From the NCBI GenBank assembly GCA_002778195.1, contig PCDI01000007.1, forward strand, positions 1,599,337 to 1,663,336: a stretch of DNA of 64,000 bases, in the 5' to 3' direction. The DNA comes from Raffaelea ambrosiae (Eukaryota; Ascomycota; Sordariomycetes; Ophiostomatales; Ophiostomataceae). Shown one piece after another: positions 23,061 through 34,315 of the stretch. A program made the translations under genes and the position numbers. How positions within the stretch are numbered: position 1 is the first letter of the stretch; each line of letters begins with the position of its first letter. A model generated the notes under the pieces. That model made no database searches, was not told where the DNA came from, and worked only from the letters and a program-made list of their open reading frames with translations.

Positions 23061-23875
23061 CTATGCCTTCGAGGGCGCCACCGGCTGGGGGTCCAGAACG
23101 GTTGACAGCAGGGTCTTGATGACCTTGTCCTGGCTCTTCTGGCCGGCAGCCTTGATCTGCTTGATCTCGACCTCGGCCTCCTTGTTGGCCTCCTCCTCGG
23201 CAGCCTTGTTGCCTTGGGTGTGCTGAAGAAGTTAGTAGGACGTCCATCTGGGTTCCAAACAATGGGAACTAGATCAAGGCTGATCCGTCTTGTCGCCACC
23301 TACCTCAGCCTCAAACTTCTTGAACTCGGCCTCCTTCTCGGCCTTGTAGGTCTCGATCTCTTTCCGGGCCTCGTCACGAGCCTCCCTCACACGCTTTGTC
23401 CGGACTACATCGTTGGTTGGTCAGCTGCCTGTCGTCTGGGGTTTAGTTAGGATCGATGTGTGCAGGATCACATACACTCGCGAGCTGCAAGAAAGGTTGA
23501 TTAGCATTCTGCTGTGCCAACACGAATAAAGGGGGATGGGGCCAAAAAGACAAATATCGCTCACCCTTCTGCACAATCTGAGCGGCTTTTTGCTCGGCCT
23601 ATAAGCAAAAGGAGAAGAAGAACACAGTCAGTTTCGCGAATCAACAGACATGCAACAGTTCGGGACGAGATCCAGGGGGGTTGTCGTGGAGAGAGAGTAT
23701 CCAGGGTAGCGTTCGTACATCGAGCAGGGTCTGGATGCCTGTGGAGTTTTGGGCAGACTGCAGATAGGTGTTAGCAATGCATTGAACCGGGACAGAAACT
23801 GCTTCACGTCAAGGATACTCTGCATGGGATCGAGCACGGAGATTGCTCCCATCCGCCGGGAAAGAAACGAACCAT
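23061..23875 (-). CDS. VMA10: V-type proton ATPase subunit G
   Basis: Peripheral-stalk subunit of the vacuolar H+-ATPase V1 sector, forming a coiled coil with subunit E. Six exons on the minus strand: 23873-23875 (ATG alone), 23719-23757, 23565-23598, 23476-23484 (9 nt), 23304-23404 and 23061-23222. The lengths sum to 348 nt, 115 residues, the usual size of the family. The reconstructed protein begins M-SAQNSTGIQTLLD and continues AEQKAAQIVQK, then KRVREARDEARKEIE and FKKFEAEHTQGNKAAEEEA, the hallmark charged helix. It ends VAPSKA. All internal junctions keep frame. Donors are GTTCGT, GTACGA, GTGAGC, GTATGT and GTAGGT. The Tyr usual after ARE is Phe here, formed across the microexon junction. 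The family is certain; exon 1 depends on the single ATG|GT site at 23873. Confidence 0.93.
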
Positions 23876-24415
23876 TGTTGGCTAATGAGAGGTCGAGGGA
23901 AGCTGGGGAAGCTGTCGAAAGGGACGGTGGTGTGGGTGGAGCGAAAAAGTAAAGAGGAGCAGGCGTTGATCGCTGCTCGAATTCGGTGATCGAAAGGAAG
24001 AGAAAGAAGCGCGCACGGATGGCAGTTGTACAGAGAGCGAATGGTTGTGTGTGGCGAGGCGTCGTTCTGTTTCGTTACTCGGGGAGAGGAGGAGAGCTGC
24101 AAAAAAGGTGGGAGGCAATTGGAGGAACGACAGCGAGGGAAGGGGAAGCTATGATGGGTTGGGATTAATTGCGCAGCCTGTCGCAAAGGCGGTCGCTAGC
24201 GGCAGATTTGCCCCGGGTGGGGTCGGCATTTGTAGGGGCGGCAAGCTCTAAGAAGCTGGGGGGCAAGAAAGAAAACCAATCGCCGGAGAACAGCTGACCA
24301 GACGAGAAACAAGAACAGAAAAGTGGTCGACAGATGCAATTTTCACCCACCCTCCCACCTTCTACCCTTCTTTCCTCTCGTTAGAGGTCCTCTTTCGTTC
24401 TTGCTGCTGCCCACC
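23876..24415. promoter_or_regulatory. Shared promoter of V-ATPase G and PET117
   Basis: 540 bp between divergent start codons of two small conserved genes. The stretch just before PET117 is pyrimidine-rich on its sense strand, typical of fungal leaders. No specific factor site is assigned. Confidence 0.5.
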
Positions 24416-24754
24416 ATGTCTCGCGCCTCTAGAATGACCCTCCTCGGGACGTCCCTCTTTGCTGGCGGCATTATAATGTTTGTGCACTCGCAGCAAGAAA
24501 CAGAACGACTGGTAAGTTCCCAAGGGCATGAAATAGCCGTTGCGCTTTTTATTTTGTGTACTGTCGGCCCACTGCTCACACACAGCCAGGCCATGCACGA
24601 GGGCGTTGTCCGCGACATGGAGAAGCAGCGGATCAAGCAAGAACGGCAGCTGGACTTTGCGATGCAGCGCGAGCTCGAGGCCGAGTACAAGAAGGACCAG
24701 AGCGTGAGCACAGCAACACTGGACGAAGCAGGAGGAGGGAAGGGGAAGGTATGA
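24416..24754 (+). CDS. PET117: Cytochrome c oxidase assembly protein PET117
   Basis: A small mitochondrial inner-membrane protein needed for complex IV assembly; in yeast it links heme a synthase oligomerisation to assembly. Two exons, 24416-24511 and 24590-24754, joined in phase 0 at L32|A33 (GTAAGT donor, GCCAG acceptor), give 86 residues. The sequence starts MSRASRMTLLGTSLFAGGII, a basic start plus a single membrane segment (about 8-24), then VHSQQETERLAMHEGVVRDM and a charged helix ending in KKDQSV. This matches the family in order and size. The C-terminal Gly-rich tail is species-specific. It is divergent from V-ATPase G and convergent with RPB2. Confidence 0.9.
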   Translation: MSRASRMTLLGTSLFAGGIIMFVHSQQETERLVSSQGHEIAVALFILCTVGPLLTHSQAMHEGVVRDMEKQRIKQERQLDFAMQRELEAEYKKDQSVSTATLDEAGGGKGKV

Positions 24755-25551
24755 TGTCGAGGAAGAGAGGGGGAGACGAGAGTGCTTTGAACAATCCCAG
24801 GACGACGTCCGAAACGGCGACAAATATTCCTCGACAGTCGATCCCAGATTTTAGGGGAAACGTCTACAGAGAGAACGTCGATATACCCCGAGTTCAGCCT
24901 CGAAAACACCAAAAACAATACGGCGGCGTGTACGATATATTTGTGTTGGCTGCATATGTCAATGTCCTGTATATATGGGTTTGGGTATTGGTGTTTTGCG
25001 TTATGTGTACCATATCAGCATTAGAGACTTTAGACATCTCCGCATGAACAAAAACAAAAAGCATTTGGCCACAATGGTTTCGTTTTGGTATATAACTTTG
25101 CTTCTTCTTACTTCTCCCCGCATTCTCTATTTTCTAAGACTGAAATACCATCTGAACTCTTGCATCTTGCCAAATAAAAAAATGAAGAAGAGAGATCCTC
25201 CACAAATACTAGTACATGCCGCTGAATTGTCTGCATCATCTGGAAGGAGTGCCGCAGGCAGAAATCAAACCAAATATCAAAGAGACAAAAAAGAAAAAAA
25301 GAAAAAGATCAAAAAGGGAATACAAGGAAACAAAATACAAAACCTCTTCCCTTTTTTCTTCCTCTTTCCACCCTCCTTTTCTCGTATCTTGGCAAAAGCA
25401 AATAAAATGAAAGATCACAACGCCAGTCATCATGCAAGCAATTTGAAAACAACCATCCTCCCCTGAAAATGCCCACCTTCCAGCCTTCTCATTCTCTTTT
25501 CCATCCTCTTCGGAGCAAACACATCTATTTGCTCTCTCTGACTCTCGCATC
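24755..25551. other. Convergent 3' intergenic region PET117 / RPB2
   Basis: About 800 bp, A- and T-rich, between two stop codons. It presumably holds both 3' UTRs. Frames in this stretch are low-complexity and show no family features. Confidence 0.6.
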
Positions 25552-28500
25552 TTAGCGGATCGACACGCCCGAGCGGTCTGTGAACATGCGGGCGGCAATG
25601 TTCATTGCTGCCAGCTCCTGGAAGAGCAGCTTGGCGGCATAGGGGATTTGCACCTGTGCGATCTTGGTCTTGTTTTTGCACGGCCGGCACTCGAAGGATT
25701 GTTTTGTCAAGTTTCTACATTTGTTAGTGAGGTGTCATCGAACGAAGTGAGGACCGACCAAAAAAAAAAAAAAAAAAGCAACTTACGCAATCGGTGTCAT
25801 CAGACCACAGATCTCGCATATGTGGACACGGTACGCATCCGAGACCTCGAAGAGACGCTCCTTCAAAAAGGCGGCGGCACCATGGGCAATCATACAATCA
25901 CGTTCCATTTCACCGAAACGCAGACCACCGTCACGAGCACGACCCTCGACGGGCTGGCGGGTCATGATCTGTACAGGACCACGGGCACGCGCATGGATCT
26001 TGTCGTCGACCATGTGGCGCAGACGCTGGTAGTACGTGGGACCGAAGAACACCTGGGCCCGCAGCTTGCGGCCGGTGTGACCGTGGTACATGATCTCGAA
26101 GCCGCGGGACTGGTAGCCGTGCTCGCGCAGCAGGCCCGAGACCGAGTCGACGGTGACATCCGTAAACGGCGTGGCATCGCCCTCCATGCCCTTCAGGGTG
26201 GCGACCTTGCTGAGCAGACACTCGATCAAATGGGCAATGGTCATTCGGGACGGAATGGCGTGGGGGTTGATGATGATGTCGGGCGTGATGCCCTCGGTGG
26301 TGAACGGCATGTCCTCGGACCGGTAGGTCACACCAATGGTACCCTTTTGACCGTGGCGAGAGGCGAACTTGTCGCCAATCTGCGGGATCTTGGTCGTGCG
26401 CACACGCACCTTGACGTATCGCAGGTTGTCCTGGTTGGTCGTCACCACCACCTGGTCGACGATGCCGTTCTCTGTGCTGCGCAGCGGTGTCGACGCGTCG
26501 CGCTTCACGTGCGCCTGCATGCGCTGGCCCATCTCCTGGTTGTCCGGGTTCATGGGCGCCGTCTTGCCAATAATGATGTCTTCGCCGGACACGCGCACAC
26601 CGGGCGCCACGAGGCCGTCGTCGTCCAGCTTGTCGTAGGTGCCGCGCTTGAGACGCAGCGTGTCGCTGCGGAAGGGCTTCTCAAACGTCTCGACAAAGTT
26701 GATGCCCACGCGCTTCTCAGAGTCCGAGTAGGCGCGGAAGAACAAACTACGGAACAGACCGCGGTCGATGCTGCTCTGGTTCATGATGACGGAATCTTCC
26801 TGGTTGTAACCCGAGTAGCACAGGATGGCAACAATGGCGTTCTGGCCGGCCGGCAGTTCACGGAATTTGAGGTACTCCATGGACCGCGTCGTTGCCAGCG
26901 GCTTTTGCGGGTAGTACAGGACGTTGGCCATGGTGTCCATACGGCGGGGGTAGTTGGTCAGGAAGAAGCCCATGGCCTGTTTGCCCATGGCAGATTGGTA
27001 GGTATTACGAGGAGACTATGGCTGTCAGCAGGCTGTAGGCGAGAGAGGCAGGCCGCTTTGCAAGAACACGGGAAGAACGAGAACGCAGGAAATATACTGC
27101 GACGAGACTTACTTGGTTGTGATCGGGGAATGGAATAATACTGGCGCAGATGCCCAGCAGCATACTCGGGTGGATCTCGCAGTGGGTGTACATGTGCGTG
27201 GTCGGGTTCATCTTGGTCTTGAGACGCTTGTTGAGGTTCTCGTCGCCACCCTCGTCGGGGAGCTGGTAGCCAGCCTTTTGCAGGCGGTAGTTATCGAGGT
27301 CTTCGGGCGTCATGCAGATCATGGCCGTCTCCTCTTCCTCGGCGTCCAGGTACTCGATGGCACCGGCCTCGCAGATGCCGTCCCAGCCAAAGTAGTTGGG
27401 GTCCTCCGAGTTCAAATGCTCGTCGGCGTCCAGACGAGCAATGTGCTCCTTGGTCAGGATCAGCGAGCCCTTCTCGACGCCCGACTCGGCATTGTCGTCC
27501 TGCTCAATGGCAAAGAGCGGGCGCATGACTCGGCCGGCATCCGAGAAGATCTTGAACTCGCGGTCGCGGATGTCGCGCACCAGCGACACCTCTGACTGGA
27601 TCACGCCCTTGCGCCGCAGGCCCTGCACCAGGCTGACCAGGTGCTTGGGGTCCTGGTGCACGCCGACCCAGCTGCCGTTGACAAAGATCTTGGTGGCGTT
27701 GGGGTAGCGCAGCGGCTCGTACTCTTCCAGCACCTCCATGTTCCGCGCAATCATAAACTCCACAATAGGGTCCGCCGGCGTGCCCACGGACACGTAGCAC
27801 ATCAGGGACAGGTTCTTCACCAGACCACAGGCCTGGCCTTCGGGCGTCTCGGCCGGACACACCAGGCCCCAGTGGGTGTTGTGCAGCTGCCGAGGCTTGG
27901 CCAGCTTTCCGTCGCGGCCAATGGGCGTGTTGGTGCGCCGCAGATGGGACAGCGTCGACGAGAAGGTGTAGCGGTTCAGCACCTGCGACACGCCGGCCGT
28001 CGAGCTCATGGCCTTCTTCTGGTCGCCCCAGTTGCCCGTCGCCAGCGAGTACTTGAGGCCGTTGGTCAGAGTCTGGTGGCGGATGCCGACGCGCAGGTCA
28101 AAGTGCTTGCCGGTGTCGACGCAGCGCTTCAGATGGTTCATCAGCTCCTGGTACATCTTGCGGATGATGCCGCGGAACAGCTTGGCCAGCAGAGGACCCG
28201 CCAGGTCCAGACGCTTCTTGCCAAAGTGGTCGCGGTCGTCCGTGTCGCGGCGGCCCAGCGCGCACTGCAGCAGCTTGTGCACCATGTAGCCCAGGAAGAA
28301 GGCCTTGCGCGTCTCGCAGCCCTCGTTCTGCGAAATGTGCGGCAGCATCTCCTTCTGCAGGATGTCGCGCGCCGCCCGCACACGGTCCTTGCGGCTGACG
28401 CCGTGCGAGTTCTGGCCACGCTTGCCGATGAAGTCCAGAGCCACCTCGCGGTCCTGGATGCAGAAGGCCTCCTCGATGCACGGCCGCAGCATCTCGAGCA

Positions 28501-29518
28501 TCTGGCTGTCGTTGCGGTCGTAGCAGATGTGGTTGAGGATGTCCTCGTCGGACACCACGCCGAGCGCGCGGAAGACGACGGCAATGGGCAGCTCCGACTT
28601 GATGTACGGCAGCGTCGAGTGCACGGTCTGGCCGAAGCTGCCGCGTCCCGTGTCGCCCTTGGTCAAAAGCATGATGCTCAGCGACGAGATAAGCCGCGAG
28701 CCCTTTTCCAGCGCGCTGCGGATTTCTGCCGTGTACGAGAACTTGCTGGGCTGGGCCTTCTTGAAGACCTGCACAATGTTGGCCGCCGAGCGCTCCTGGG
28801 CAATCAGCACCTTCTCGGAGCCGTTGATGATGAAGTAGCCGCCCTGGTCGTAGGGGCACTCGTTCAGCAAAAACAGGCCGTCCTCGTCCTCGCACTGCAG
28901 ATGGCAGATCTTGGACTTGACCATGATCGGCAGCCGGCCCATGAACACCATGTCCTTCATGTCCTCGTCCTTTTCCTTGTCCAGATCCGGCATCTCGGCC
29001 GCCTCTTCTTCCCAGACGATGCGCGTGGGCTGCTCGCCCGTGCGCTGCATCTCGGCAAACTGCTCGTCGTCCAGTTCGTCATCGGGGATCGGCTCGTCGA
29101 CGGCCAGCGAGACCTTCTTGGTGATGCGCGCGTAGATGGGGCACGAGTACGTCAGGTTGCGGTCGCGGCACTCGTACGGGGTCAGTGTCGACACGCGACC
29201 GTCGCCTTCGGCAAACTGCGGCTTCGACACCATGACGCTGCCAAACTTGATCTCGTACCGCCGCAGCTTCACGGGCCGGTCGGAGGAGATGGGCGGGTTG
29301 CTCTGGTCGAGGGTCAGAAGCGAGTGCTCGTCGATGAGCGACTGCACGGTGGTCGTTGTGAACTCGTTGAAGGAGTCGATCTGCTGGGAGACCAGACTCT
29401 TCTTCTCAAAGTACGTCGAAATGACCTTCCAGGAATCCTCGGGCGTGATGCCCTCGTCCGCCTCGGCCTCGCCATCGACAAGGTCGTCGTACTCGTAGCC
29501 ATCGTCGTAATCGGCCAT
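25552..29518 (-). CDS. RPB2: RNA polymerase II second-largest subunit RPB2
   Basis: Forms half of the Pol II active-site cleft with RPB1. Three exons on the minus strand: 27113-29518, 25787-27015 and 25552-25714, giving 1265 residues, normal for fungi. The introns are 97 nt (GTAAGT, ends CATAG) and 72 nt (GTAAGT, ends TGTAG). The N-terminus has the expected ITPEDSWKVISTYFEKK block. Further hallmarks are EKVLIAQERSAANIVQVF, GDKFASRHGQKGTIG (near 26340-26370), HNQ|SPRNTYQSAMGKQAMG across intron 1, and a C-terminal zinc site made of ICEICG plus CRPC, the two halves lying on either side of intron 2. It ends ARMFTDRSGVSIR. A CCAAT box lies at about 29704-29708, some 190 bp upstream. This is a standard phylogenetic marker gene, useful for placing the organism. 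Confidence 0.98.
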
Positions 29519-31593
29519 GGTGGTTGCTGTCGATCGGTCGCTCGTTCCGTACGTGGTTCGGCGTTTCCTTCGGTGGCTGGGGTTGTCGATGCTAAAGCTG
29601 ACTTGTGCTTCACTTCGCGGTCCTCGTCGCGAATATCTCGAGCCCGGCCTGGATTGTAACGACAGCGCGAGGAAGGTCCGTCACGGCTGCAGTATTCGTT
29701 GAGCCAATGGTATCAGCGCCCCTAAGAGACGGCAACAGATGGCAGCGACTCTGGGTGAAGAGACAGGAAGCTCCTGTTGACGACTAGGGAGAAGGATTAG
29801 AAATCGGCCGAGAGCGCGCGCGACGCGTTCCTACTCTCCCGTTCGTCTCGACTCAGCGCATCAAGACAAAAGCCGAAATCACAATAGCTGGCGCAACAGA
29901 CAGACAGTTAAACCAGCGACCGCGATGGGAGTTCACGAGGACGGTGGTTGTGGGCGCAAGTTGATGTTCGTGGAAGAGGTGACACGCAGGTGAGGCAAGG
30001 AAGAGCCACAATGGGCCGTATTTTTTCGTCGCCCCAAAGGAGCCTCCTGGAAGCTAAGGGGCAAACAAGACAGGCTGGGAAGACGCTAGGCCAGCAGCGG
30101 CTAGTACAGCTGAATTGGCGCCAGATCGTTTTTCCGTGACAGGTTGACACGTGAGGGAAACGGTCTCTACCACGTGACCTTGTAAGGCACAATAATCGCC
30201 AACTCAGACGCCGATCACAACCTCCAAGACACAACCCTGGTCTTGGTTTCCCACTTTCTCTTGGGCCAATTTCTGTGCTGACTTGTTGCATTTTGGGGGA
30301 CAATTCAGACCTGCGTAAGTGCGCAGCTGACACTTCATCCGAAACAAAACAAGGTAGGATGCCGTGTCTGCGGCCAAGTTCACGCGGAACCAAGATATTC
30401 AAAGTCGACAGTGCACCAGTGGCTTCACTTTCGTCACCAGTCACTTTTCCTTCCTGTCCCTCTTATTGCTGGACTTCACCAATCAGACACGGCAATTCTC
30501 ACGCTTTGTGGCCGTTTGAGCGGCCACAAGACACGAGCTCGATGCGCACAACCCCCTGTCCGCCTCGCTAAGATAGAACAATACTAAGCGTGGGGTAGAG
30601 AACAATAGTAAGAATGCAAGCCACCTGCATCAGCTTCCAGGGTCTCCCATGTCCATCCACCACATCTCTGCGATTGCCAGCAAGGCCGTTAACACTACGT
30701 ACCGGCTTGTGTTCCGGATATCTGGACTGATGTTTGTTTGTTGGCTTGGGTGTTTGCGAGAGCTGCCGGCGAGCCATGTTTGCGCATTCCATGATGGGGA
30801 TGGCATTTGATGGCCCAGACCCTAACTTGGTCCAGGCCCGCCTGGCCTGGTCAAGCCAACTATTATGTGCTTGTCGGCTTGACATTGTGCATGAATGGGA
30901 AGGGGGGTGGGCGCCTGTCACTCTCCCCCAACCTTCACTTTTGGCGATGACCGCGCTTCTTTACTCTGCAAGGCCTCTCAATATGTGTCTTGTTATTATC
31001 CACAAAGAAGACACCTCCTTAACGGGAAGAACAGTTCTTCGACGATAAGGACTACGCGGCCCTGGATTGAGGCACGCTGCTCAAGTTGTTCGGGCTCTCC
31101 TTTAAATAATAACGTGCTATTGCTGTCCCCTTGACTCTCGCGTTGATATCTTGTGCATCCTTCAAGCCACCCCTTGCATCGCCTCTTGAACTCAAACACC
31201 CCTGCTCCGGCTCTTTGCCAGAGTATCACATACAATCACCCAGCCCACGCTCGTGCCACCTTCGTATCCTCTTCCTTCCTGTCTTCTTCTTTCTACGCTC
31301 TTTGGCCATTGTCAACCCTATTTCTCCCTCATCGCCCAGGCTCTCTTGTGCCACCCCATCGCGGACCTGTTCATCCGGAGCAGTATCACGGCCAAGACGG
31401 AAAGTTGTACAGCACAGCGTTCTGTATTGAAGACGACGCCAACAGCGAGGCGGGACGTCCGACGAGAACGGTATCCCTGTGGAACACGACCGAACAGACC
31501 GCCTCCAAAAAAGCAAAGATCAAGACAGCCTTGGACGGTATATGAATGGTAGACGATTAGACGATTACACAAAGACGCTCAACCTCACCAGCC
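29519..31593. promoter_or_regulatory. Divergent intergenic region RPB2 / STE2
   Basis: About 2.1 kb with no recognisable gene. Two CACGTG boxes lie 18 bp apart (30148-30153 and 30171-30176). A TATA-like tttaaataataa lies near 31101-31112, about 490 bp upstream of the STE2 start, with pyrimidine-rich sequence following it as expected for an mRNA leader. Factor assignment is not possible from sequence alone. Confidence 0.45.
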
Positions 31594-33054
31594 ATGGCGT
31601 CCTCGGCTGACCCTGGCGCCTACAAGGCCTTCCTCGCCCTCCGCAACCAGACCATTACCTTGCAGGGGCCCGACCATCAAGCACGCTACGTCAGTGTGGC
31701 CTACATCGACGCCGTCATGCTCCAGGCCATCTCCATCGCCATCAATTTTGGCGCCCAGATCGGCGCCAGCTTCGTGATGCTGCTGGTCCTCCTCACCATG
31801 ACCACCCGCAGCCGGTTCGCGCGCGCGTCAACCATGATCAACATAACCGCCCTGCTCATCAGCATCGTCCGCTGTTTTCTGAACACGCTCTTCTACACCT
31901 CCTCGTTCCTGGAGTTTTACACCTTTTTTGCCCAGGACTATCGCTTTGTCAGCGCCAACGACACGCGCATCTCGGCCGTGGCGACGTTTTTCGCGCTGCC
32001 ACAGCTCATCCTGATCGAAATTGCCCTGATGCTGCAGGCGCATTCGATGTTCCAGCTGTGGCCGCGCGTGTGGCGGGCCCTGACCGCGATGGTGTCGGTG
32101 GCGGTGGCTCTGGGCGCCGTGGGCTTCAAGTTTGCGGCGACGGTGCTCCAGATACACACCATCCTGGACACGGCCGATCCCCAAACGTCGTGGCTGTGGG
32201 TGCGCAAGTGCGACGTGATCTTCAGCACCACGACGGTCTTTTGGTTCTGCTTCATCTTCATCTTCCGGCTCATCCTGCACATGTGGGAATACCGCACCAT
32301 CCTGCCCCCCATGGGTGGCCTCTCAGCCATGGAGGTGCTGGTGATGACCAACGGAGCTTTGATGCTGGTTCCCGGTATGTATCCTTTTCCCGGGTTGACT
32401 TCCATCCTTGTGGCTCTATGTTTTCTCATCTTTGCGCTGTTTTGTCTGCTCGTTCTTCTTTCGTGGAATGTTTTTTGACCTAACTTTTTTTCTTCTTTTC
32501 TCTCCTTCTCTCCAGTCGTCTTCGCCGTCTTGGAATTCCTCTCGTTTAACAATTTCGAGTCGGCGGCCCTGACCCCGACCACGGTGGTCGTCGTCCTGCC
32601 TCTCGGCACCCTCATCGCCCAACACATGGCAACCACACCCAACAGCAGCTCGCACGGCCGTAGCACGAACGGCAGCGGCAGTCGGGCCACCTATGTCGGC
32701 GGCACGGGAGGCGGTACAGCAACAGACACGGTCCTGAGCAGCGGCAATAAGAAGCGCTTCTTTGGCTCCTGGTCACTCCAGCAGGGTGGCGGCTCGTCGG
32801 ACAGTACACTCATGTCTCTGGGCGGCGGGCCGCCCACGCAAGTGCGCGTACAGCCGGGTCCGGGTGCTATGGGCTTTAGCTTGAACGACAGCGACGGCTA
32901 CCGGCGCGGCAGCTCTGGCACCAACAGTCTGACCAGGAAGGCCCCCGATATGGTGGAGCGAGAGCTGGAGCGAATCGATGCTGTCGACATTGAGGCCGAC
33001 GAAGGAGGCGTGTGGGTAGGCCGCGGCTACGAGGTTCGCCGTGATCGGATTTGA
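31594..33054 (+). CDS. STE2: Alpha-factor pheromone receptor, STE2-type GPCR
   Basis: Seven-transmembrane receptor for the alpha-factor-like peptide pheromone, coupled to a heterotrimeric G protein; the Neurospora equivalent is PRE-2. Exons 31594-32374 and 32516-33054 (141-nt intron, GTATGT/CTCCAG, phase 1) encode 439 residues. TM1 (about 45-70) carries a GxxxG motif (GAQIG), like the dimerisation motif of yeast Ste2. Further hydrophobic segments lie near 78-105, 125-150, 162-190, 205-232, 245-275 and 285-305. TM7 keeps the family LPLGTL. The intron falls within TM6 (MLVP|VVFAVLEFL), so the unspliced frame stops in the intron after a false hydrophobic tail. The cytosolic tail is Ser/Gly-rich and ends with acidic and Arg-rich blocks. 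The gene suggests a sexual cycle or pheromone sensing. Confidence 0.95.
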
Positions 33055-33878
33055 AGACACGGGCGTGATGTCGAGAAGATGGCCGTTAGCAAAATCTTGA
33101 TATCAAACTGCCTGGAAGGAAACACTTCCCCAAGAAAAGCCGGGTTGTACATTGCTTGATTTAGCACATACCACTTCGCGGAGCCCCCGACCTGGCCGGG
33201 GGGCTCTTCTTGTTTATTCCTTTTCTCCGGTCAACTTGCTAGTCACTGCTCCTTGAACTCGTCTCCGGGTATGAGGGAGCTTTTCTACGTTCCTACGTTG
33301 ATTTGTTTTATGCTATACCACTTAGTTTAAAAAAAGGCGGCGGCAGCTGTGATTTCATGTTCAAATTTATTTGGTTTTCGGTTTTTTTTCTCGTTCTTCA
33401 AAAGAGCAATCATAATGAAAATAAAACCAAAGACACGTTTACTCCAAGAACCAGCTCTCGGCAGTCTTAGAATATGGTACAGGATAGTCCCCTGCATCGG
33501 CCAGGATGACAGTTGCATGATCAGCGCAGGCGTGGCACAAGGCAAGTATTGGACATAGCGTTCATGCATGTTTCCCTTGGCTACCTAAAATAATATCCCA
33601 CGTCACAACTAAGAATAGGAGAACAGAAAAAAAAATACTATCCCAAAATAGAACCTCGATCGAACAATATACAGCAGAAGAACAAAAAGTGCAACGTGCT
33701 AATTTTTGTGCACGTTTTCGTTCGAGAAAATGCGTGGATGCAGGGTGTGCACACGTGGGTGCAGATTTCATGGCCTACAGGTAGAGCCTTTATAAAACAT
33801 AAAACCAGTCAAAATTGCGCCACTTCGCTATTGGCTGGAATCCGTTCTGGTTATGAATAGAGAGCGACTCTGTGAAAA
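33055..33878. other. Intergenic region STE2 / tRNA-Arg
   Basis: AT-rich 824 bp. A GC-rich hairpin (33181-33206) lies 127 bp after the STE2 stop. No protein gene is recognised. Confidence 0.55.
33181..33206. other. GC-rich hairpin downstream of STE2
   Basis: gagcccccg and cgggggctc pair almost perfectly around a short loop, with one extra G on the 3' arm. A T-rich stretch follows. It could shape the STE2 3' UTR or be incidental. It resembles a bacterial intrinsic terminator but lies in a fungal 3' flank. Confidence 0.6.
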
Positions 33879-33981
33879 GGCCGCTTGGCGCAATGGTAGC
33901 GCGCGGTCCTCCTATTTTGTCCTGGTACGAAATATTCGGAGGGTAAGACCGAGGTTGCGGGTTCGAGTCCCGTAGTGGTCG
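33879..33981 (+). tRNA. tRNA-Arg(CCU), intron-containing
   Basis: The acceptor stem GGCCGCT pairs with AGTGGTC (G-U pairs at 2 and 5); the discriminator base is G. The D stem is GCGC/GCGC, the anticodon stem CGGTC/GACCG and the T arm GCGGG-TTCGAGT-CCCGT. The anticodon CCT is at 33911-33913, with A37 at 33914. A 31-nt intron (33915-33945) sits after position 37, the standard nuclear position. The mature length is 72 nt plus CCA. It reads AGG codons. A T run follows at 33983-33990. Confidence 0.93.
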
Positions 33982-33982
33982 A

Positions 33983-33990
33983 TTTTTTTT
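33983..33990 (+). terminator. Pol III T-run terminator of tRNA-Arg
   Basis: Run of eight or more T starting two bases after the tRNA discriminator base, the usual RNA polymerase III stop signal. Confidence 0.85.
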
Positions 33991-34315
33991 TGCCATTTTT
34001 TTTTGGCTACCCTCCCCCCCCCCCTCAATATGTTGCCTTTCTCTCCTTCGTCAACTCCTCGGGCTTTTTTTTTTTTTTTTTTCTTTCTTTCTTTTTTTTC
34101 CTATTCTTATTCTTATTTGTTCTTCTTATTATTTAGCTTTTCTAAATTTCGCTTGAGATGTACTTTTTTTCCAATTTTCCTTTCCTTTTATTGTACAACA
34201 TGTAGATGCAACATTGAAATTCGATATATACAGAAATCCTTGACTTTTTCGCGTTCGTCACTCATATCCGCTGTTCTTTTTTTTTTCTTCCACATTTCCT
34301 CCTCTCTCAAACTCG
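33991..34315. other. Short intergenic stretch tRNA-Arg / GUF1
   Basis: T-rich 325 bp including a C run (about 34014-34024) and a long T run (about 34066-34082). It presumably contains the GUF1 3' UTR. No gene is seen. Confidence 0.6.

Noticed and set aside
27641..29659. 672-residue plus-strand frame opposite RPB2
   Set aside because: Shadow of RPB2 codon bias; low-complexity Val/Leu/Ala/His composition.
33181..33206. Bacterial-type intrinsic terminator
   Set aside because: The genome is eukaryotic; kept only as a hairpin.
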